A DNA stretch of 34,168 nucleotides from a virus: positions 1 through 34,168 of IMG/VR virus record IMGVR_UViG_3300034102_003761; one strand, 5' to 3'. Within the stretch, counting starts at the first letter, position 1. Each line of letters opens with the position of its first letter. The notes beneath the pieces are model-generated. The model made no database searches. It was not told the DNA's origin and saw only the letters and a program-made list of their open reading frames with translations. Positions 29,699 through 34,168 of the stretch are shown here, piece after piece. A program made the position numbers and the translations under genes.

Positions 29699-30793
29699 TT
29701 AAAGCGGCTTCGGCCTTTCCAGCAGGGCGTGGTAGTGCTTCTCGACGACATCCATAGAGTCGCGCAGCAGCTTCGCCGCCACCTCCAGGCCGTCCCGCTG
29801 GGCGATGCGGCTGCCGTATTCCTTTCGCAGATTATAGGCTCCCTTCGCCCCGTCGGGGATGAAGCGCCGCACAAAATCATTGATGCCGTCGTGCGTCAGG
29901 TCGTCGGCCTCGGTCTTGTGAGCGCGGGGAATCACATACTCGCCCTCGCCAAGCGCGGCCTGGATCAACCGCATCAAGCGGAGATTCGCAGGCACGCGGC
30001 CATATTTTCCATTTTTGCTGTGAAAGTCAGGGCGCTTGATGAGAACCAAATCCACGCCGCTCTTGTTGGGAAGCCAATCCACCCAATCCCACCGGAGCTT
30101 GGCCACCTCGGAGTTTCGCAACCCCGCCCGCCGCATCAGCCAGTAAATCGCCCACACGCGGGGATTTTCCCGCCGCAGGGGAATCCTCGCCGCCGCATCC
30201 ATCCGCCGCAGGATGTCGCGGGGGATGGGCTCGTAGCTTTGATCCTGGGCTTTTCCGCCCGAGACTTTCCAGAACTCGGTCAAATCCGGCAGCGTCAAAT
30301 CCGCGAAGAGGTGCATTCGGCGCTGGGCCACCACTTGCTTAACCGTCTGCACGCTCGACCTCACGCCCGCCTCGGTGCAGCCCGACGCCATCCGCGCCGT
30401 GATCCAATTCCTCAAGACCGGAGCCGTGAGCACCAAATGAGAGGACACGCCGCGCCAATCCGCCTTGCCGCTCGCCTCGGCGACATACTTGGCAAAGCCG
30501 CTCGCAGCCTTCACCGCCGATCCGCCAGGGCCGTGGAGCTTAAACCGGTCCACGATCTCGCCCGCCGTGGCATAGCCTGGCCGCCGGACGACCTTAGCCA
30601 GCTCCTCCTCGTTGCCCGAGCGCAATCCCTCGGCGATCTTTTTAGCCTTCGCCTCCGCCGCCGCTCGACCCGCCTTGTTGTTGATCGAAACCCCCGTGGC
30701 CTTCTCGACCCGCTTGCCGTCGATCTGCACGCGGTAATACCAGCCATTGCGGGAGTCTTTCCAGTAAACCGAAACCTCGTTGTGTTTTCTCAT
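29699..30793 (-). CDS. int: Tyrosine recombinase / phage integrase (364 aa)
   Basis: Catalyses attP x attB recombination. N-terminal arm-binding region (VYWKDSRNGWYYRVQIDGKRVEKATG), SAM-like core-binding region (about 80-180), and catalytic domain with Arg226 (AGLRNSE), Lys260 or Lys263, Arg323 (NLRKEYGS) and the nucleophile Tyr354 (EKHYHAL). The two usual histidines are replaced: Tyr320 where HxxR is expected, and Asp345 at the box III histidine. The ATG at 30793 is preferred; an in-frame GTG at 30829 would add 12 residues encoded by the arm-type repeats. Divergent from nothing nearby, it reads away from attP and could be autoregulated by the repeats over its start. Confidence 0.92.
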   Translation of the reverse strand: MRKHNEVSVYWKDSRNGWYYRVQIDGKRVEKATGVSINNKAGRAAAEAKAKKIAEGLRSGNEEELAKVVRRPGYATAGEIVDRFKLHGPGGSAVKAASGFAKYVAEASGKADWRGVSSHLVLTAPVLRNWITARMASGCTEAGVRSSVQTVKQVVAQRRMHLFADLTLPDLTEFWKVSGGKAQDQSYEPIPRDILRRMDAAARIPLRRENPRVWAIYWLMRRAGLRNSEVAKLRWDWVDWLPNKSGVDLVLIKRPDFHSKNGKYGRVPANLRLMRLIQAALGEGEYVIPRAHKTEADDLTHDGINDFVRRFIPDGAKGAYNLRKEYGSRIAQRDGLEVAAKLLRDSMDVVEKHYHALLERPKPL

Positions 30794-30795
30794 GG

Positions 30796-30832
30796 GGTCG
30801 CCACTTTTGTCCGCCACTTTGGTCGCCACTTC
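30796..30832 (+). repeat. Arm-type repeat cluster, three copies of GGTCGCCACTTT
   Basis: Copies at 30796-30807 (exact), 30809-30820 (GTCCGCCACTTT) and 30821-30832 (GGTCGCCACTTC), same orientation, directly before the integrase start. Likely integrase arm-binding sites and possible autoregulatory operator. Confidence 0.75.
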
Positions 30833-30918
30833 AATCTGAAATTCTTTGGATGGGGTAAACGCATTAGACAGTCAAAATCTAGAAAGTTTCTGACAAGTTA
30901 CCTAGTGAAACCGGAAAT

Positions 30919-30930
30919 GGTCGCCACTTT
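30919..30930 (+). repeat. Arm-type repeat, single copy of GGTCGCCACTTT
   Basis: Exact copy, same orientation as the clusters, 16 bases from the tRNA-derived core. The region 30833-30918 between the clusters is AT-richer and holds no gene that I can support. Confidence 0.75.
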
Positions 30931-30946
30931 GAGGGGGTGAGGGGAG

Positions 30947-30989
30947 TGCAGCCGGAAAGACTCGAACTTTCAACCTTCTGATCCGTAGT
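30947..30989 (-). other. attP core: 3' half of a tRNA-Arg(ACG)-like gene
   Basis: On the minus strand this reads ACTACGGATCAGAAGG, a T-stem/loop GAAAG-TTCGAGT-CTTTC and the 3' acceptor strand CGGCTGC plus discriminator A. CTACGGA fits an anticodon loop with ACG (Arg), and TCAGA is the 3' anticodon stem. The bases upstream cannot pair with it, and no D-arm or 5' acceptor strand is present, so only the 3' half exists. This is what a phage carries to restore a tRNA after integration. Confidence 0.8.
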
Positions 30990-31029
30990 TTCTGAATCTA
31001 TCATTATTTTGCAATAATTTAGATTGTGC

Positions 31030-31053
31030 GTCTGCCACTTTGGTCGCCACTTT
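31030..31053 (+). repeat. Arm-type repeat pair on the far side of the core
   Basis: Two tandem copies, an imperfect one (CTGCCACTTT, 31032-31041) and an exact GGTCGCCACTTT (31042-31053). Same orientation as the copies on the integrase side. The second reaches the stop codon of the leftward gene ending at 31052. Confidence 0.75.
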
Positions 31054-31285
31054 ACATTTTGATTCGGCGGCGTTCTTCTTCGGTGGGTTGGGTGGGGCGG
31101 CCGGTGGCTTGGTTGAGTTGCTGGCGTATCCAGGCGCTTAATTTTTCGGGCTTGGCGGCGCGGACCCAGGCGTTTTTTTCTTCGGGGTAGCAGAAGAAGA
31201 GGACTTTGGCAGTCATGTTTTCGGCTTCGGGGTCGCGGGCGGCGTGGCGGTTGCCGGTGTTGCCGTGTGGTTCGATTGTGGGCAT
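31052..31285 (-). CDS. Small RHH-like DNA-binding protein next to attP (77 aa)
   Basis: ATG at 31285 is chosen; a TTG at 31318, overlapping the upstream stop, would add 11 residues. The core MTAKVLFFCYPEEKNAWVRAAKPEKLSAWIRQQLNQATG, given here in pieces (KVLFFCYPEEK, KLSAWIRQQLNQATG), looks like a strand followed by two helices of the ribbon-helix-helix type found in phage and plasmid regulators. It lies beside the attP arm repeats, so a repressor or recombination directionality factor is possible. The C-terminus is basic (EEERRRIKM). Confidence 0.6.
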   Translation of the reverse strand: MPTIEPHGNTGNRHAARDPEAENMTAKVLFFCYPEEKNAWVRAAKPEKLSAWIRQQLNQATGRPTQPTEEERRRIKM

Positions 31286-31346
31286 GGCTGAATTTCTAAT
31301 GGGGTGGGGTGGGTTCAATGAATTTTTTGCGTCTGTCCGCCTTGTT

Positions 31347-31514
31347 TTACTTGGGCTCGGGGGTAGTTACCGGCTGGCCGTCCACCAGGGCGGGCAGGAT
31401 CTCGGCGTCGTCCTGGACAAGCTGGGCCTCGGTGGTGTGGCCGGGCTGGAGGTCGAGACGATGAAGCGCCGCCTCCATCGAGGAGGCGGCGCGGGTGAGT
31501 TGCTCGGGGGTCAT
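31347..31514 (-). CDS. Small hypothetical protein (55 aa)
   Basis: ATG (31514-31512) overlaps the previous stop (ATGA). The product begins MTPEQLTRAASSMEAALHRL and ends ALVDGQPVTTPEPK: one helix and a short tail. Third positions are GC-rich, in keeping with the other phage genes. Support is the coupled start and codon bias; no family recognised. Confidence 0.55.
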   Translation of the reverse strand: MTPEQLTRAASSMEAALHRLDLQPGHTTEAQLVQDDAEILPALVDGQPVTTPEPK

Positions 31515-31663
31515 GGCTTGGGCCTCGGGAAATATCCGGCGGGCGTGTCCACCTGGCTAATGTGTGGGTTTTTCTGCATGATTTCGGCGGCCTGCTCGGG
31601 AGTGATTTTCTTTGAGACAACGGCCCTCGTTCCGACGGTTTCGAATTTGATTTCGGTTTTCAT
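31511..31663 (-). CDS. Small hypothetical protein (50 aa)
   Basis: Starts in an ATGA overlap at 31663-31660 and ends in another at 31514-31511. It reads MKTEIKFETVGTRAVVSKKI, then TPEQAAEIMQKNPHISQVDTP, a small beta-alpha unit. Tight coupling on both sides is the main support. It is likely part of the leftward early operon; function unknown. Confidence 0.55.
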   Translation of the reverse strand: MKTEIKFETVGTRAVVSKKITPEQAAEIMQKNPHISQVDTPAGYFPRPKP

Positions 31664-31863
31664 TTGGTAATTTTGATGACTTGTTCGAGGGTTTCGGTGG
31701 CGGTGGTTTTAATGGCTGTCCAATCTCCTGGCGTGATTTCGCCGAGGATGCAGCCGATCTGCCAGCCTTCTGGCAAATTGTAGTTTGCGGCTTCTTCGCC
31801 TTTTTCGTCCGTGTAGGTGTCGCGGTATTTGGCAATTTCTAGCAGTGAATATGTGGTTTTCAT
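31660..31863 (-). CDS. Small hypothetical phage protein (67 aa)
   Basis: The frame is open further upstream, but the ATG at 31863 gives the coupled start (ATGA 31863-31860). The product begins MKTTYSLLEIAKYRDTYTDEKG, then NLPEGWQIGCILGEITPGDWTAI and a C-terminal helix. The shape suggests a small alpha/beta domain. The stop overlaps the next start. No family recognised. Confidence 0.65.
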   Translation of the reverse strand: MKTTYSLLEIAKYRDTYTDEKGEEAANYNLPEGWQIGCILGEITPGDWTAIKTTATETLEQVIKITK

Positions 31864-32162
31864 TTTGCGTCCTCCTCGTCGATTTCGCGCTGTAGGTCGT
31901 CGATGATGTCGGCGGCCCATTGTGATGCGACCGCGTGAATGTCGTCGGATGCGTTGCATTCATAGGCTCCGACGCCCTCTTGCAAATCTAGGAGGATGCG
32001 ATCCTCCGGGTAAATGTTGGTGAGTGATGAGCCGTAACTAATCCGCCCGCTGGTTCCATCCATGAGGATGGCGGGGTTGTGCGGGCGAGCAACACCGTTT
32101 TCGGCAATGTCGCTAATGGCTGCGGCAAGGGCGGCCGTGAGTTGTGATTTTTCGATTTTCAT
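31860..32162 (-). CDS. Hypothetical phage protein (100 aa)
   Basis: I start at ATG 32162 (MKIEKSQLTAALAAAISDIAENG) rather than the upstream in-frame start, because the preceding 50 bases are an A/C-rich leader (CCAACCAAACCAACCCAAAA) like those of other genes here. The product ends in a very acidic helix (WAADIIDDLQREIDEEDAK). The middle (NPAILMDGTSGRISYGSSL) may be a short beta hairpin. Function unknown. Confidence 0.65.
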   Translation of the reverse strand: MKIEKSQLTAALAAAISDIAENGVARPHNPAILMDGTSGRISYGSSLTNIYPEDRILLDLQEGVGAYECNASDDIHAVASQWAADIIDDLQREIDEEDAK

Positions 32163-32212
32163 ATTTTGGGTTGGTTTGGTTGGTTTTTTGGTTGGGTTGT
32201 TCTGGGGATCGG

Positions 32213-33070
32213 TTAGTGCGCTGCTTCCTCGGTGGCGCGGTGGATGTGTTGGGAGATGCTGGCGTTGTTGTGCCATGTGGAATGCAGCCAATTCCAGAGG
32301 GCGTTTTCATTGGCGGCGGCTTGATCGGGGAGGGGCACGCCGTAACGGGTGCAATACTCGCGGGCGTCGTTTAGAGCGGCGGCGAAGCTTCTGGCGCGGT
32401 GGGTGAATGTGTAGCGGGGGCCGGAGGTGACTAGAACAGCATCGCCGCGCAGTGGGGAGCCGATGGCTTCGGAATAAACGCCTAAGCTGCCTTCGGTGCC
32501 GGGGGTGTGTGCAAGGCTCATGGTGCCGTCTTGGTAGAGCCAACGGTCGATGTGGTAGGCCATGTCAATCATGCCATCGAAGCCGCCGAATTGGTAATTT
32601 TTAGTGATGTCCTCGACTGCTCGTGAGCTTGGGCCGTCTGTCCAAGAAATGTTTATTGAGTTGTTGTCGGATGTGACGCTGAATTTTGTCTGTGGAAACT
32701 CGATCCGGAGCTGGTGGCGAATGAGGGTGGCGGCTTCGGGGCAGGAAATGCAACCAGAGGCGCGGGCGCGGTTATAGATTTCTCCAATATCGTTAGTTCG
32801 AGCGGCGCGGGTGGCTTCGGCTCGTTTGGCGCGATAGGCGGCGCTTTCTTCTAGGTTTTTGAAGAAGCTGGCAATTTCTCGCTCGCATTGTTGGGGGTTT
32901 GAAAAGCGATAATTCCAAGTGGGTCGGCCTGCTGTGCCTTTGTAGGCGATGGCGTGCCGCTTGTCGGGGGAGTAATAAACAACGCCTTGGGCTGTTTCCA
33001 TGGTTTCGGTGCAATGTTCTGGCCGGTAGCGCGAGGAAAGGCGGGCGGCTTTGGTGATTAGTCTTTGCAT
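32213..33070 (-). CDS. LPD29-like domain protein (285 aa)
   Basis: Residues about 111-175 match the large polyvalent-protein-associated domain LPD29: PEAATLIRHQLRIEFPQTKFSV, then SINISWTDGPSSRAVEDI and FGGFDGMIDM. This resembles the known pattern ...A..IR..L...FP..KFSV......I.V.W.DGP....V..I......FDGM.D. An N-terminal beta part (VVYYSPDKRHAIAYKG) and a charged linker helix (about 70-105) precede it. LPD domains occur in giant phage and conjugative-element proteins expressed or delivered early. Here it is a stand-alone protein. Upstream are a hairpin and direct repeats that may regulate it. Confidence 0.75.
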   Translation of the reverse strand: MQRLITKAARLSSRYRPEHCTETMETAQGVVYYSPDKRHAIAYKGTAGRPTWNYRFSNPQQCEREIASFFKNLEESAAYRAKRAEATRAARTNDIGEIYNRARASGCISCPEAATLIRHQLRIEFPQTKFSVTSDNNSINISWTDGPSSRAVEDITKNYQFGGFDGMIDMAYHIDRWLYQDGTMSLAHTPGTEGSLGVYSEAIGSPLRGDAVLVTSGPRYTFTHRARSFAAALNDAREYCTRYGVPLPDQAAANENALWNWLHSTWHNNASISQHIHRATEEAAH

Positions 33071-33079
33071 TTTTTAGTT

Positions 33080-33129
33080 CCCGGATTCGCCGGGCCGAGG
33101 TCTTTATTTTTTCCAGATTCGCTGGACCG
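33080..33129. promoter_or_regulatory. Hairpin and 14-base direct repeats upstream of the LPD29 gene
   Basis: CCCGG (33080-33084) pairs with CCGGG (33090-33094) ten bases before the leftward ATG. GATTCGCCGGGCCG (33084-33097) is repeated imperfectly at 33116-33129 (GATTCGCTGGACCG), period 32, three helical turns. Probably an operator or leader control site. The rest of 33071-33270 is AT-rich spacer: TTGCAC and TATAGA in the leftward sense, TTGACA (33232) and TAGAAT (33252) in the rightward sense, both with about 14-base spacing. Confidence 0.4.
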
Positions 33130-33270
33130 TGGCGGGCCTGTTGTGGCTCGCTTGGTTTTGAATCTATAAAGAAACAAAAGGAGTGCAAGGGAATTTTTGT
33201 TTTTTGCTGAAACTTTTTTTGAAGATTTTTGTTGACAGGCGCGGAAGCCGATAGAATGGGGCTCGCGGGA

Positions 33271-33705
33271 TTATCGGGATTTTTTCTGCGTGAGGGTGCG
33301 GGCGTCGGCGCGGAGGGAATCGAGGAGGGGATTGGCGGCTCCGGGGCTGACAATGGCGATGTGCTGCGGGGGCATTTCGGAGGGCTGGAAAATCTCATAG
33401 GCGCGGGCTCCGCTTGGCCAGCGGGCGCGGAAATAGTGGGTTAAGGCTCCGGTCTCGGGCCAGCGGGGTCGGCCGCCGAATGTGGTGTCGGGGCGGATTT
33501 TTAAGACGACGGGGGCCGCGCCGAGGACATTCCCATTCCAGTCCACGATTCCGCCGGGTGGGCTGGTGTGGATCGTAATTTCCATGGGGGGATGGGCGGC
33601 GATGGCGCGGGGTGCGTAGGTCTCGCGGGGGTCGGGCTGGGTGGCGCAACCGGTGAGAATGGCGGCTAGAGCTAGGAAATAGGCGGCTTGGAAGGGTTTC
33701 ATCAT
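33271..33705 (-). CDS. Lipoprotein with PEGA-like segment (144 aa)
   Basis: Start in the ATGA overlap with the upstream gene (33705-33702). A signal sequence (KPFQAAYFLALAAI) ends at the lipobox LTGC, giving a mature N-terminal cysteine. The mature part contains ITIHTSPPGGIVDWNGNVLG, like PEGA domains (S-x-P-x-G-A-x-V-x-x-N-G-x-x-x-G), surface domains of the PVC and other groups. It may be a lysogenic-conversion or superinfection-exclusion factor displayed on the envelope. The leftward stop is 200 bases before the LPD29 start. Confidence 0.7.
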   Translation of the reverse strand: MMKPFQAAYFLALAAILTGCATQPDPRETYAPRAIAAHPPMEITIHTSPPGGIVDWNGNVLGAAPVVLKIRPDTTFGGRPRWPETGALTHYFRARWPSGARAYEIFQPSEMPPQHIAIVSPGAANPLLDSLRADARTLTQKKSR

Positions 33706-34019
33706 TCCTCGTAAAATTTCTTTGGGGCATTGGAAAACCATTTTTCCAACGCTGCGCGGTCGCCGCGCTCCCACTGTGAAATGAGCGTGAGCAAATCTTG
33801 TTTTGCCATGGCGTTTTTAACGCGTGGCGGGGTTGCGGGATTTACAAACGCAACAACCGCACACATGGAAAGCAGAACGAGACAGCCAATAATTTTGGTG
33901 GGTTTGGTTTTGAAAATCTCTCGGGCGATATGGTGGCAGCCCACCCAGCAAGCGGCGGCCATCGCAAGCAGGCAAAGGGCGTAGGGGATTCCCCAAAATT
34001 CGCTATTTAAGAGGTTCAT
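33702..34019 (-). CDS. Two-helix membrane protein (105 aa)
   Basis: ATG 34019 overlaps the stop of the upstream partial gene (ATGA), so it is preferred over ATG 34043. Two transmembrane segments are clear: about residues 10-30 (GIPYALCLLAMAAACWVGC) and 46-63 (IIGCLVLLSMCAVVAFVN). A soluble C-terminal helix follows (AKQDLLTLISQWERGDRAALEKWF). Coupled to the lipoprotein gene, so the two may act together at the envelope. No family recognised. Confidence 0.7.
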   Translation of the reverse strand: MNLLNSEFWGIPYALCLLAMAAACWVGCHHIAREIFKTKPTKIIGCLVLLSMCAVVAFVNPATPPRVKNAMAKQDLLTLISQWERGDRAALEKWFSNAPKKFYEE

Positions 34020-34168
34020 TGCGGTGATTCCTGATGGGTCCATGATGTGAGGTTGTGGATCTGGCCTATCCAGCCGGGTGGGAGCTTTTGGGCGTAGCTG
34101 TTGAGGGCGTAGAATCGAAATTCGCGGACGCTCTCAGGGTCTTGACACCAGCAGGCTCGGGCTGGCTC
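34016..34168 (-). CDS. Hypothetical protein, C-terminal part (cut by window edge)
   Basis: On the minus strand the frame is open from the window edge to TGA at 34018-34016, giving 50 residues (ends LTSWTHQESPQ). It holds ACWCQDPESVREFRFYALNSYAQKLPPGW, given here as ACWCQD and FRFYALNSYAQKLPPGW. The stop overlaps the next ATG, as for all other genes in this strand. Start and family unknown. Confidence 0.55.
   Translation of the reverse strand, partial: EPARACWCQDPESVREFRFYALNSYAQKLPPGWIGQIHNLTSWTHQESPQ

Noticed and set aside
30947-31041. Complete tRNA gene on the minus strand
   Set aside because: The 5' side has GCAGACG, close to the needed GCAGCCG, but no D-arm, no box A and no pairing for the anticodon stem. 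Only the 3' half is tRNA-like.
31315-31620. 101-aa minus-strand ORF
   Set aside because: Arginine/proline-rich out-of-frame reading of two smaller coupled genes (31347-31514 and 31511-31663).
33232-33257. Rightward sigma70 promoter (TTGACA ... TAGAAT)
   Set aside because: Spacer is only 14 bases and it would drive antisense RNA into the lipoprotein gene; no rightward gene follows.

Overview
This window is almost entirely a temperate, short-tailed (podovirus-like) phage. It carries a terminase large subunit, a scaffold candidate, a capsid protein resembling the SU10/DUF5309 type, portal, head-tail connector, tail nozzle, several fibre proteins, a lysis cassette, ejection-type proteins and a tyrosine integrase. 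I see no sheath, tail tube or ordinary tape measure. The DNA is G+C rich with strongly GC-biased third codon positions. A 9-base-period repeat (CTCTGTGTC) occurs three times; from memory I associate it with Verrucomicrobia/PVC-type genomes, so a verrucomicrobial host is my best guess, not a demonstrated fact.

Layout. Bases 1-1536: seven small early-type genes coupled by ATGA stop/start overlaps. 1533-4681: terL, a compact C5 cytosine methyltransferase with a second long ORF inside it in the +1 frame, a MerR/AlpA-like HTH and two small genes. 4682-5006: a non-coding, repeat-rich spacer. 5007-10549: scaffold candidate, major capsid protein, terminator, small gene, portal, connector. 10590-14641: fibre and decoration proteins, including a 593-aa repeat-bearing adhesin. 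14645-15778: two holin candidates, a small lipoprotein and an amidase endolysin. 15775-17443: a small acidic protein, a metallophosphoesterase and a winged-helix-like protein. 17444-20709: nozzle and a repeat-bearing fibre. 20714-29653: likely ejection proteins, ending in a 1973-aa protein with an embedded domain that looks like a polyvalent-protein kinase.

The giant gene and the leftward integrase converge on a hairpin at 29666-29695. Upstream of the integrase is what looks like an intact attP. It has the 3' half of a tRNA-Arg(ACG)-like gene (30947-30989), flanked by six same-orientation copies of a 12-base repeat that look like integrase arm sites. Phage-type genes lie on both sides, so the window probably shows a free or circular phage form rather than an integrated end.

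The right arm (31052-34168) is a leftward series of small genes. It includes a 285-aa protein with an LPD29-like domain, a module typical of phage and plasmid polyvalent proteins, plus a lipoprotein and a membrane protein. The kinase-like domain in an ejection-type protein and the LPD29-like protein together suggest counter-defence or host-takeover functions delivered or expressed early. That is inference.
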